A DNA stretch of 14,368 nucleotides. Source: Ancrocorticia sp052089425 (GTDB taxonomy: Bacteria > Actinomycetota > Actinomycetes > Actinomycetales > Actinomycetaceae). The stretch covers positions 1-14,368 of the forward strand of contig NZ_JBQCZW010000045.1 of assembly GCF_052089425.1 (NCBI RefSeq), read 5' to 3'. Below are positions 1 through 6,494 of this stretch, piece after piece. A program made the translations under genes and the position numbers. The notes below the pieces were generated by a model. It was not told where the DNA came from, searched no databases, and was given only the letters and a program-made list of their open reading frames with translations. How positions within the stretch are numbered: the first letter of the stretch is position 1; each line of letters opens with the position of its first letter.

Positions 1-593
1 CTGAGTTTCGCGGGCGACCCTATGATTCCGAGATCGACAAACGACTGTTCGAGGTCACAAAATCCATGTTGGCCTCCGATGGTTTTGAGAACCTTTCAGT
101 CTCACAAATCGTGATCGAATCCGGTACAACACGCTCTGCCTTCTATCGCCGGTATAAGGACCTTTCAGCGCTGGTACTGGCCGTTCTACTTCACGAGTTC
201 CCTACCGACTTAACTAAAGAATTCGATACGGGATCGCTCCCAGACGATCTACGAGCCATCCAAGAAGACCAGCTGGACTTTTTTACCACACCTCTCGTTT
301 ACCGAGGACTCAGCGGCTTCCTTGCCCAACTTCGCTCTGAGGATTCGCAACGCCAACAATTTGCCGAATACTTCTTGCACCTCCGGAGAGAAGCAACCAG
401 ACTCATCATTGATCGCGCCGTTGAACGCGGGGAAATCAAAAACGGTTACGATCCGGACCTGATCTGCGACATCATCACGGGTCCATTCATATTCCGGACC
501 ATCCTCCCCGAAACCGGACCACTCGACACAACACTGGTTAATGGCACTGTCAAGGCAGCCCTCGGAGTACTCGGATATCAGCGAGACGCCTAG
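1..593 (+). CDS. TetR-family transcriptional regulator, copy 1 (5' partial at window edge)
   Basis: One-component DNA-binding repressor. The open frame enters from the left edge (codons gag ttt cgc from base 3) and ends with TAG at 591-593. From base 9 on it is identical to the complete copy at 8586-9182, so it holds the helix-turn-helix (recognition part TTRSAFYRRYKD) and the whole ligand-binding C-terminal domain, which ends GPLDTTLVNGTVKAALGVL, a TetR_C-like tail. The ATG at 66 is internal to the HTH region and is not a believable start. What differs is the first few codons: copy 2 starts MIHS, while here the sequence before base 9 is unrelated. The gene therefore either starts outside the window with a different N-terminus or is 5'-truncated. 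It runs towards lipoprotein A (minus strand). Confidence 0.85.
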   Translation, partial: EFRGRPYDSEIDKRLFEVTKSMLASDGFENLSVSQIVIESGTTRSAFYRRYKDLSALVLAVLLHEFPTDLTKEFDTGSLPDDLRAIQEDQLDFFTTPLVYRGLSGFLAQLRSEDSQRQQFAEYFLHLRREATRLIIDRAVERGEIKNGYDPDLICDIITGPFIFRTILPETGPLDTTLVNGTVKAALGVLGYQRDA

Positions 594-693
594 CCGTTCG
601 GGTGGATCGCCTCATCCACCCGCTCACGCTGAGCATCTGGCAGAACCCGGCGCTGATTCGCCCGATCTGCGGTGGCCGTAGCGAGCGCACGAT
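9..693 (+). repeat. 685-bp perfect direct repeat, left copy
   Basis: Bases 9-693 equal 8598-9282 (constant offset 8589) with no difference that I could find by eye. The repeat covers nearly the whole TetR gene plus the last 34 codons of the opposite-strand DUF2520 gene. It begins 12 bases after the start codon of TetR copy 2 and ends in the middle of the DUF2520 reading frame. Neither boundary is a gene boundary, so this is a DNA-level duplication or conversion tract. Confidence 0.95.
590..691 (-). pseudogene. 3' remnant of DUF2520/Rossmann-like gene (unit 1)
   Basis: Read on the minus strand, this encodes the last 33 residues and stop of the DUF2520 protein (…DAQRERVDEAIHPNG), identical to the end of the intact gene at 9179-10084. 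The stop CTAG overlaps the TetR stop, as at the intact locus. Upstream of the CGT codon at 689-691 the homology ceases, and unrelated sequence leads into the 3' end of lipoprotein A. It is a non-functional tail carried along by duplication. Confidence 0.85.
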
Positions 694-708
694 GAACTTG
701 AGAACCCA

Positions 709-1650
709 TCACGGCGCCTCAAACAATTCAGGATGCGCGGCGATGTACTCCTCGGCCTCTGCCACCGTATCATCCCACTTCTCCCGAGCCGCAAACAGCT
801 CTTCGGCGTGCTCCTCGATTATCGGAACCTGACGCTCAGCAATAATATCCGCTGCACGCTGAGTAAAATCGATCTGATCCTTACACTCAACAGTTTTCAG
901 CGCCAGCTCAACCTGCTCCTCATTGATGTTCTCAAAATCAGCGGCCGTCACTAAACCGGGCACATTCTCATCGAACTCCATGCCACTATTCTGGTAGCAA
1001 GCCGTGAGTTCTCCGAACAACTCCTCCATCCGAGGGTCCCGATTAACTGCAATCTCCTCATCGTTCAGAGCTTCTTGCCCAGGTCCGATTGTCCACAACC
1101 GATTCTCGTCAAACTGCTCAACCTGATGCGTGGAATTGCAGGTCTCAAACACCTTATCCCGTTCCGACTCTGGGATAGTCTCATTGGGCCACGGGATCGG
1201 TTCGTAATCGGGAGGTGGATCCACAATTCCATTAACTATAAGACCACCATCACCCATCGGTTCAACGAATCCAAATTTCTCTGCCACAGGTTTTGTCCAA
1301 GGACCGTATCTATCCCACATATGACGCGTTGGCATGTACCCGTCTGGCTCCTCAGCAACCCACGGAATACCCAGTTCATCACGGGCACATTGAGCGAGAG
1401 CAGCGTCTCGCGCCGCATACATCACCGAACTATCTTCCTGTTCACCGAGCGCAACGTTGTCCACAGGAAGTGTCACGACCGCCGTTTCTGGATCTACCTC
1501 CGCCTTACGATTTAGACCACTAAGGTCAGACTCCACGTCTCTCGACTCACTAGTTGGATCGCTACTTGTATCACTTCCACACGATGCGGTGGCAAGAGCA
1601 ACGAGAAGTAGTAATATACGCGCGGCACTGCGCTGACCCCGAATTCTCAT
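709..1650 (-). CDS. Predicted secreted lipoprotein A (paralogue family of unknown function)
   Basis: 313 aa, ATG at 1650, TGA at 709-711. The N-terminus is a lipoprotein-type signal: basic MRIRGQR, a leucine-rich core and a TASC lipobox with Cys24, which predicts lipid anchoring outside the membrane. A Ser/Asp/Glu-rich linker follows. The mature part is acidic with four further conserved cysteines (QCARDE, ETCN, TACYQ, VECKD), suggesting two disulfides. It has a conserved MWDRYGPWT segment, a PGLVTAAD…EEQVELALK block and a charged, probably helical C-terminus ending EYIAAHPELFEAP. The same architecture is found in 6495-7427 and 7464-8390, so the three are paralogues. The Cys/EEQ…ALK…C layout distantly recalls lipoproteins next to actinobacterial efflux systems, which is only an impression. 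No function can be assigned. It lies downstream of the I36 gene on the same strand. Confidence 0.85.
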   Translation of the reverse strand: MRIRGQRSAARILLLLVALATASCGSDTSSDPTSESRDVESDLSGLNRKAEVDPETAVVTLPVDNVALGEQEDSSVMYAARDAALAQCARDELGIPWVAEEPDGYMPTRHMWDRYGPWTKPVAEKFGFVEPMGDGGLIVNGIVDPPPDYEPIPWPNETIPESERDKVFETCNSTHQVEQFDENRLWTIGPGQEALNDEEIAVNRDPRMEELFGELTACYQNSGMEFDENVPGLVTAADFENINEEQVELALKTVECKDQIDFTQRAADIIAERQVPIIEEHAEELFAAREKWDDTVAEAEEYIAAHPELFEAP

Positions 1651-1672
1651 TTCATCCCCGTTCGTGGCAGTT

Positions 1673-1708
1673 CCGGTGGGGCCAAGTCAATGCACTCGGC
1701 CCCACCGG
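1673..1708. terminator. Perfect 11-bp stem-loop between I36 gene and lipoprotein A
   Basis: CCGGTGGGGCC at 1673-1683 pairs perfectly with GGCCCCACCGG at 1698-1708 around a 14-base loop. It sits 20 bases past the stop of the I36 gene and 23 bases before the start of lipoprotein A. No U-run follows in the minus direction (short TTT on the plus side), so it may attenuate or process the transcript rather than end it fully. Confidence 0.55.
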
Positions 1709-1727
1709 TTTACCTACTTGTCTCTAC

Positions 1728-2222
1728 TTACGCGCAGTTCGTCCCATCATAGAAACGGATGTACCTTACGCGGTCCTTCCAGTTCTCACCACTGTATTGT
1801 CCACGACCAGCACCGTTGGAAAGGTTCGGGTCGCGGTAATTCGATCCAATCCTCGTCTGACTGTCGAGAATAAAGAAGTGATTTGTCGAACCGCTCCCGG
1901 TACGGAAGCTTGTCCTATGGCACGAGTTACCGTTCGCCCATGCAGAGTTGGACACAGTGGTATTCACGAATCCATCGTATTGATTTGCAGCCCATTTGCC
2001 CGAGTAATTACTCCCCTGCCAGAGACAACCCCATCCCAATGCGCAGCTTGCCGCCATCGGCGAAATCTCGCTATCGTGCTCTAAAAGAATACTGTTCACA
2101 GTCTGATCAACTGTCGGAATCTCGTCAGAATCGTCCGCTTGCGCGGAGGTTGCGAACAAACCACTAGTTGCTAGTATCAGTGCTGCCATTGCTCCGCAGC
2201 CTAACTTATTATTCCTATTCAT
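1728..2222 (-). CDS. Secreted peptidase inhibitor I36-like (beta/gamma-crystallin-type fold)
   Basis: 164 aa from ATG at 2222, chosen because GGAGGG sits just upstream and because a clean Sec signal begins there: MNRNNK, a hydrophobic stretch, then cleavage after AQA (residue 29). An upstream in-frame ATG at 2309 would only add a non-signal leader. The mature domain has the pattern of the I36 inhibitor family: GWGCLWQGSNYSGKW near residues 63-77 and a closing WKDRVRYIRFYD near 148-159. The cysteines at 60, 66, 101 and 163 could form two disulfides. Family members (for example the Streptomyces metalloproteinase inhibitor) are secreted and block proteases; that is family knowledge, the target here is unknown. 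It may be co-transcribed with lipoprotein A. Confidence 0.75.
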   Translation of the reverse strand: MNRNNKLGCGAMAALILATSGLFATSAQADDSDEIPTVDQTVNSILLEHDSEISPMAASCALGWGCLWQGSNYSGKWAANQYDGFVNTTVSNSAWANGNSCHRTSFRTGSGSTNHFFILDSQTRIGSNYRDPNLSNGAGRGQYSGENWKDRVRYIRFYDGTNCA

Positions 2223-2275
2223 TTGAATCCCTCCACCACCACTAATAGCACCTCGGCAATGAGGCGCGTACCTTA

Positions 2276-2304
2276 AGCCTACGGCCGAATAGTTATTTAT
2301 GCAA
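2276..2304 (-). promoter_or_regulatory. Candidate sigma-A-type promoter of the I36 gene
   Basis: On the minus strand TTGCAT (2304-2299) is followed after exactly 17 bases by TAGGCT (2281-2276). This gives a 5' leader of roughly 45 bases to the ATG at 2222 with its GGAGGG ribosome site. It is a pattern match only. Confidence 0.45.
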
Positions 2305-2754
2305 CACACTGTTCTACAAATATGATGTCCACTACCATCGCTCTAAGAGCAAAATCAATAGCATCGAAATTATAAACGAAACAGGTTGAGCTCTATGTGT
2401 AATTCTTCAAGGAATACTTCATTGAGCAAACTTCCCAAACAGATAGTTCATCGATGTCATAGGCTAGAGCTATTCCTTCGTTGCCCCGCGGTTCGCATGG
2501 ATTACCTGTCGTACAGGTTTGCTATTCTAGGAGGCATCACATAATTAGCAGGGTCAGCGAGCCGCCACCCCTAGTAGTGATGCTCGAACTCGTACGCCAG
2601 CTAAGTATCGCAACATCACACATCTCCGGCCGTGTACCACTGTCAGTTCACGTCATCGCCAACAGCCTTACGTTCAAATGGGACTCGCGGCCCCTCTCGG
2701 TCGCGGCGCTCAACTCTGACTACACATCAGCTGTCGTGAAGTCAAAAATCCTAG
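2305..2754. other. Unassigned 450-bp stretch between I36 promoter and IS256 element
   Basis: No gene I can recognise. One plus-strand frame is open from a TTG at 2481 through the IS256 target site. If the IS256 element were absent it would stop at TAA shortly after 5840 (…ILVSRVVSTF), about 100 codons. It lacks a convincing ribosome site or recognisable motif, so it is either a small hypothetical gene interrupted by the insertion or chance. Confidence 0.3.
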
Positions 2755-2762
2755 TGTCCCGC
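2755..2762 (+). repeat. IS256 target-site duplication, left copy
   Basis: TGTCCCGC directly precedes the element's right inverted repeat and is repeated exactly at 5832-5839 directly after its other end. Eight bases is the usual IS256-family duplication length. Confidence 0.9.
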
Positions 2763-2788
2763 GGGTCTGTAAAGCTATCGGTGTGACT
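2763..2788 (+). repeat. IS256 terminal inverted repeat (transposase 3' side)
   Basis: GGGTCTGTAAAGCTATCGG… pairs with the complement of 5806-5831. Shared blocks are GGG, CTGTAA, CGGTG and ACT. Confidence 0.85.
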
Positions 2789-3369
2789 TGTGTTGGGTGA
2801 TTGTCAGGCGGCTTTGGCGGATAGGCGTCCGTCGAAGGTGATATCGAAGGCGTTCAGTGCTTGTTTCCAGCACCCAGTCCAGCGGGCTCGGCCCTTGCCT
2901 GTGGGGTCGAGTGCCATGACGGCCACGTAGATGCATTTGAGCGCGGCTTGTTCGTTGGGGAAGTGCCCGCGGGCCTTGACAGCTTTCCGTATTCTTGCGT
3001 TGACGGACTCGATGGCGTTGGTGGTGCACACGATCCGGCGGATCTCCCGGTTAAAGCGCAGGAACGGCGTGAACTCCGCCCACGCGTTCTCCCACAGCCT
3101 GACGATTGCCGGATACGTGGCACCCCAGGTCTGCTGAAAGTCGCTGAACCGGTCTTCGGTCTCCTTGACGGTCGCTGCCTGATAAACCGGCTTCAAGGCC
3201 CGGGAGATCGCGTCCCAGTCCTTCCGTGAGGCATACGTGAATGAATTCCTCATGAGATGCACAACGCAGACTCCCGCTGTCAACCTCAGGTTTTGGTGTC
3301 CCCTTTTTTGGGCGCAGTGAGTATTGGTATGAGTGTTCGTTCTTCCTTGTGTTGCGTTGGTGGGGCTAG

Positions 3370-4662
3370 TTAGCTCGCGGCTTTGATTTCTTGGTTCGTG
3401 TCCGTTAGCAGGGCTATTGTGTTTTCGTGGTTGTGGATGGCTTCGTAGCGTCTGGCATGTTGAGTGAGGTCATACTGGGTGTGGGTGTGCCAGCATTTCC
3501 AGAGGATTCGCACCCATCTGGTGCCGATACCTCGTAGGGCTCGGTGGTGGCCTTGTCCGTTGTCGCGTGCTTGCTCGTACAGGACGCCACTCCAGTGGGG
3601 GTCCTCTCGCACAGCAACAAACATCCACCAGTCGATAGCATGGCGCATTCGTTTGTTCGCGGCATAGCGAAACCTGACTTGTCTGGTGCGTCCAGAAGCT
3701 CTGGTGACGGGTGCCAGCCCGGTCTCAGCCAACAGTGCCGCGGCTGTGGGGTATCTGGCACGGTCTTCTCCCATGCCAGCCAGTAGCGTTGCCGCTGTAA
3801 CTGGGCCTAAGCCTGGAAACCCTGTGAAGATTGGCGTGTCGGGATGGGCATTGAGAAGGACCCGTATTTCTTTGTCAAAGTCCCGTACGTGCTGGTTCAA
3901 GAGTTGGAGTTCCTCAGCGAAACGCACGGCAGCGAACGCCTTCCCGCGCGTTGTTCCCGGACTTGCTGATAAAGAATGTTCTCGGAGTCGCTGTAGGAGT
4001 ACTTCTGGGGCGACTCGACCGGTGTATGAGTGGCGCCGCGTGAACGCTTCCATGCGCGCGGGCCCGATATGGCGGGCCCGTTCAGGTGTGGGATAACGTT
4101 TGATGAACTCCAAGGTAATGTCCCGATCCAGTGATGAAAACAAGTGCAATGGGCCAGGATGATACGTCTGCAAAATCGCCCGCAACTGATTCTCCACATC
4201 ACGTTGATTCCAGACGATGCGCTCACGGTCCCGAATCGCTGCACGCAATTGCATCAGCGCGTCAGATTGAATATGTAAAGGCCTCCAGTACCCGTGCTCG
4301 TGACGCAGCGTATCCGCAAGAACGAACGCGTCGAACGCGTCCGACTTCTTGGCCTGGATCCGGTACCTCTCCCGCGCTCTCGCCGAAATTTTCGGGGAAA
4401 CACAATACAAAGGAAACCCTAAAGTCAGAAGAAACTCCACCAGAAGTCCCTCACTACGCTCAATCGCCATCAACACTGTCCCAGAAAAGCCTTTCAGCGT
4501 CTTTTCCAAGGCCGCCAAACCCTCAGCCGTGTGATAGTAGCGCTTCTGGATCAGGCTTTTTCCTGCGCTATCGATCACGCAGAGTTGGTGGAAGCTACCT
4601 CCCCAGTCAATCCCCGCAAAGTATTGTTCACGATCACCGTTACTTCCTCTAATTATTGCCAC
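3370..4662 (-). CDS. IS110-family transposase (RuvC-like DEDD plus serine recombinase-type Tnp domain)
   Basis: 430 aa, GTG start at 4662 preceded by AAAGGA, TAA at 3370-3372. The N-terminal RuvC-like domain carries Asp19 (GIDWGG), Glu68 (AIERSEG) and Asp108/Asp111 (KKSDAFDAF), the expected DEDD set. The C-terminal Tnp20-type domain has the GFPGLGPVTAATLLA helix-hairpin region near 281-295 and the nucleophile-like Ser323 in TRASGR. Length and all key residues are intact, so the protein is probably active. In this family it works with a bridge RNA encoded by the same element, cutting and joining target and donor DNA. It is the only undamaged transposase in the window. Confidence 0.93.
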   Translation of the reverse strand: MAIIRGSNGDREQYFAGIDWGGSFHQLCVIDSAGKSLIQKRYYHTAEGLAALEKTLKGFSGTVLMAIERSEGLLVEFLLTLGFPLYCVSPKISARARERYRIQAKKSDAFDAFVLADTLRHEHGYWRPLHIQSDALMQLRAAIRDRERIVWNQRDVENQLRAILQTYHPGPLHLFSSLDRDITLEFIKRYPTPERARHIGPARMEAFTRRHSYTGRVAPEVLLQRLREHSLSASPGTTRGKAFAAVRFAEELQLLNQHVRDFDKEIRVLLNAHPDTPIFTGFPGLGPVTAATLLAGMGEDRARYPTAAALLAETGLAPVTRASGRTRQVRFRYAANKRMRHAIDWWMFVAVREDPHWSGVLYEQARDNGQGHHRALRGIGTRWVRILWKCWHTHTQYDLTQHARRYEAIHNHENTIALLTDTNQEIKAAS

Positions 4663-4726
4663 GATCCTATGTCCTTTCGGTAGTCAATAACGTCGTTGTT
4701 TTCAACCACCCGTATCGGCATCATGG

Positions 4727-4906
4727 CAGCCCTTGAGTCGAGAACCTTATCTAGGCAATCACCCCAAAAGTGTTGCGTCTCCCGCTGGCTGATTCACAAG
4801 CACTGCCCCGCGATGAACGGACGGGTCTGCATGCGGACCTCACGAGTAACACGTTTGCATAGGTCCTGTTCATCACGACACAGATGGCTAACCAGAAACT
4901 CTGGTC
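4727..4906 (-). ncRNA. Candidate IS110 bridge RNA in the element's left end
   Basis: Non-coding region between the element end and the transposase start. In the minus direction, in this order: TGCAGACC (4831-4824) matches the target left of the insertion (TGCAGAC at the left junction, ACC in the rejoined gene); GCGGGGCAG (4811-4803) can pair with the right target CTGCGTTG using GCAG plus two wobbles; CAGCGGGAG (4787-4779) repeats the terminal bases of the element's right end (3279-3271); AGATAA (4752-4747) is the reverse complement of TTATCT at the element's left end (4927-4922). CAGCC (4791-4787) and GGCTG (4731-4727) could close the second loop. The order, target loop then donor loop, and a length near 180 nt match known bridge RNAs. 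Exact ends are inferred. Confidence 0.55.
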
Positions 4907-5805
4907 ACCCCCATTGTGCACAGATAACGTCTGCACGATCGTCTCCGGCCACACCGCGGCCACCGAATCTGGCAGTCCTTTCAACCCGTCACACACCAAC
5001 ATGAGAACGTCCTCGACACCGCGATTCTTGATCTCCGTGAGTACCTGGAGCCAGTATTTCGCGCCCCCACCCCATCCCCGCACCACAGGCCCAGAATGTC
5101 GCGGTTACCTTCGGCTGTGACGGCCAGGGCTAGATAGATCGGCCGGTTCGCCACCTGCCCATCGCGTACTTTCACGTGGATAGCATCAATGAACACGACA
5201 GGGTAAATCGGCCGGTTCCGCCATTCGTTCATGCCCTCAAGGACCTTATCCGTAATCGTGGAGATCGTCATCTTGGACACCTCGGTGCCGTACGCGTCAA
5301 CCAGATGCGCCGCGATGTCACCGTGTGTCATGCCCCGAGCCGACAGGGACAACACGACGTACTCAATGGACCCGAGGCGGCGCTGGCGTTTCTTCACGAT
5401 CACGGGTTCGAACGTGCCAGCACGATCCCGAGGTCCGGCGATCTCGACGGGCCCGCCCTTCGTTGTAACCGTCTTGGCCCGGCTCCCGTTGCGGGCGTTG
5501 CCGCAGGCCGATCCTGCGCGCTCGTGCTTACCGTAGCCAAGGTGATCAGTCATCTCACCCTCAAGTGCGGACTCAACAACGAGCTTCGTCAACTCCGCCA
5601 ACAGCCCATTCTCACCGTCAATGCCAATACCGTTCTCGCGGGCCTGCCCGACAAGCTCGGCAACGAGTTTCTTATCCACTCCCCGGCGTCACCGACGAGG
5701 TAGAGGTGGTGGGGGAAGTAGTGGTCACGGGTACCTCGGACACTTCACTCGGGGCCTTCACGGGCAAATCCTGTTGCGTTGTCATCATGGATTCTCCTTG
5801 ATCGG

Positions 5806-5831
5806 AGTTCCACCGTTAAACTTACAGTCCC
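5806..5831 (-). repeat. IS256 terminal inverted repeat (transposase 5' side)
   Basis: On the minus strand it begins GGGACTGTAAGTTTAACGG and mirrors 2763-2788. The ribosome site and start codon of the transposase follow within 45 bases. Confidence 0.85.
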
Positions 5832-5839
5832 TGTCCCGC
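5832..5839 (+). repeat. IS256 target-site duplication, right copy
   Basis: TGTCCCGC, identical to 2755-2762, immediately outside the element end. Confidence 0.9.
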
Positions 5840-5853
5840 GTAGTTAGTACGTT

Positions 5854-6264
5854 CTAATAGTCGTCCGAGGGACTCGATATCTGGCCGGCAGTCTTGGTCC
5901 AGATGAACGACTTCGGATTCTTGTTCCACGCGGCGATCCAGTTACGGAGGTCTTTCTCCAGCGCCTCCACGCTGCGGGAGTCGGAACGCTGGAGGAGATC
6001 GCGGGTAACTTCGGCGAAGAGCCTCTCGAACTGATTGATCCACGACGAGTAGGTGGGCGTAAAGTGCATGTGGAACCTCGTAGGCTTTCCAAATCAGGTC
6101 TTCACCGTGGGATGCTTGTGGGTGCCGTAGTTATCGCAGACCACGTGGATACCCAGATGCTTTGGCACGTTCTGATCGATCTTGGTCAGGAACTTCTTAA
6201 ACTGCACCGCCCGGTGCCGGCGATACGTGGACGCAATCACGGTGCCATCCGTGACGTTCATCGC
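5854..6264 (-). pseudogene. IS630-family transposase remnant (C-terminal DDE part, with nonsense codon)
   Basis: On the minus strand one frame reads MNVTDGTVIASTYRRHRA, KKFLTKIDQNVPKHL, VVCDNYGTHKHPTVKT, a TGA at 6094-6096 where relatives have Trp, then FGKPTRFHMHFTPTYSSW, INQFERLFAEVTRDLL and WNKNPKSFIWTKTAG. The DNYGTHKHP and SSWINQFE motifs are the second and third catalytic segments of IS630/Tc1-like DDE transposases. The N-terminal half (helix-turn-helix and first Asp) is missing: homology stops at about 6264, where TetR tail sequence begins. Dead fragment, older than the IS256 insertion next to it. Confidence 0.85.
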
Positions 6265-6379
6265 CGGTCCCTTCGTCTTCCGGACCATCCTCCCCGAAAC
6301 CGGACCACTCGACACAGCACTGGTTGACGGCACCGCTAATGCAGCGCTGGGCGTACTCGGATATCAGCGAAACGCCTAG
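6265..6379 (+). pseudogene. 3' fragment of a third, diverged TetR gene
   Basis: Reads GPFVFRTILPETGPLDTALVDGTANAALGVLGYQRNA and stop. It is the last 37 residues of the TetR protein, against GPFIFRTILPETGPLDTTLVNGTVKAALGVLGYQRDA in the two other copies. Together with the DUF2520 tail that follows it differs from copies 1/2 at about 25 of 207 bases (my count), many of them at third codon positions. The upstream part was replaced by the IS630 remnant. Confidence 0.9.
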
Positions 6380-6477
6380 CCGTTTGGCTGGACTACCTCA
6401 TCCACCCGCTCACGCTGAGCATCTGACAGAACCCGGCGCTGGTTCGTCCGATCCGCGGCGGCACTAGCAAGCGCATG
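6376..6477 (-). pseudogene. 3' remnant of DUF2520/Rossmann-like gene (unit 2)
   Basis: The minus strand gives HALASAAADRTNQRRVLS, DAQRERVDEVVQPNG and stop, an in-frame diverged version of the last 33 residues of the intact protein (RALATATADRANQRRVLP, DAQRERVDEAIHPNG). The stop overlaps the TetR stop in the same CTAG. It abuts the 3' end of lipoprotein B by the same joint seen at 691-709. Confidence 0.85.
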
Positions 6478-6494
6478 ATGAACTCGGGAACCCA

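Larger units (their letters stand above)
3270..4928 (-). mobile_element. IS110-family element (about 1659 bp) inserted in the IS256 transposase gene
   Basis: The boundaries are where IS256 coding sequence stops and resumes: …GTGCAGAC / CTGCGTTGTG… rejoin as IVQTCVVH when 3270-4928 is removed. In element orientation it begins GTTATCTG (4928 downwards) and ends AGCGGGAGT (to 3270), so GT is present at both ends. There are no inverted repeats or long target duplications, as usual for IS110. A 430-codon transposase is followed by a short (about 100 bp) right end and preceded by a long (about 266 bp) non-coding left end, the layout of the IS110 subgroup, in which the bridge RNA lies upstream of the transposase. 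Exact core bases remain ambiguous by 1-2 bases. Confidence 0.8.
2804..5788 (-). pseudogene. IS256-family (mutator-type DDE) transposase, broken by two frameshifts and an IS110 insertion
   Basis: Piece 1 starts at ATG 5788 with AAGGAG five bases upstream (MMTTQQDLPVKAP…) and meets TAA at 5672-5674. The frame must slip near the four-C run at 5681-5684 to continue as VDKKLVAELVGQAREN. Piece 2 (to about 5070) holds EMTDHLGYGKHE, RDRAGTFEPVIVKKRQRR and the first catalytic Asp in VFIDAIHVKVRDG. A one-base loss in the C/G runs at 5064-5073 breaks GLW…GAKYW. Piece 3 continues KNRGVEDVLMLVCDGLKG (second Asp) to ETIVQT at about 4929. The IS110 element intervenes, and piece 4 (3269-2804) resumes CVVHLMRNSFTYASRKDW, with TTNAIESVNARIRK (catalytic Glu) and WKQALN. 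Excising 3270-4928 rejoins IVQT and CVVH in frame. Intact relatives are about 420 aa. Confidence 0.9.
2763..5831 (-). mobile_element. IS256-family insertion sequence, interrupted by a nested IS110-family element
   Basis: Ends are defined by imperfect inverted repeats: GGGTCTGTAA… from 2763 on the plus strand and GGGACTGTAA… from 5831 on the minus strand, about 19 of 26 positions alike. An exact 8-bp target duplication lies outside them. Total length is 3069 bp. Removing the nested element (3270-4928) leaves about 1410 bp, normal for the family. The transposase reads on the minus strand and is defective, so this copy is not autonomous, though its ends could be mobilised in trans. Confidence 0.9.

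Noticed and set aside
602..1523. Plus-strand open frames over lipoprotein A (602-832, 733-954, 1075-1515, 1293-1523)
   Set aside because: They are antisense to a gene with a signal peptide and paralogues; their proteins are low-complexity and have no family motifs.
4751..4927. Continuation of the IS256 frame past 4928 (…NGGDQSFWLAICVVMNRTYA), which faintly resembles CVVHLMRNSFTYAS
   Set aside because: It lies within the IS110 non-coding left end; the true continuation is at 3269, which rejoins exactly in frame. The likeness is short and probably chance.
5562..5679. GTG 5679 as the genuine IS256 transposase start
   Set aside because: It lacks a ribosome site, while ATG 5788 has AAGGAG at ideal spacing and gives the usual N-terminal extension; a frame slip between them is more likely.
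6182..6379. Open frame joining IS630 antisense sequence to the TetR tail as a new fusion gene
   Set aside because: Its first part is antisense to the transposase remnant and there is no ribosome site; it is a by-product of the deletion joint.
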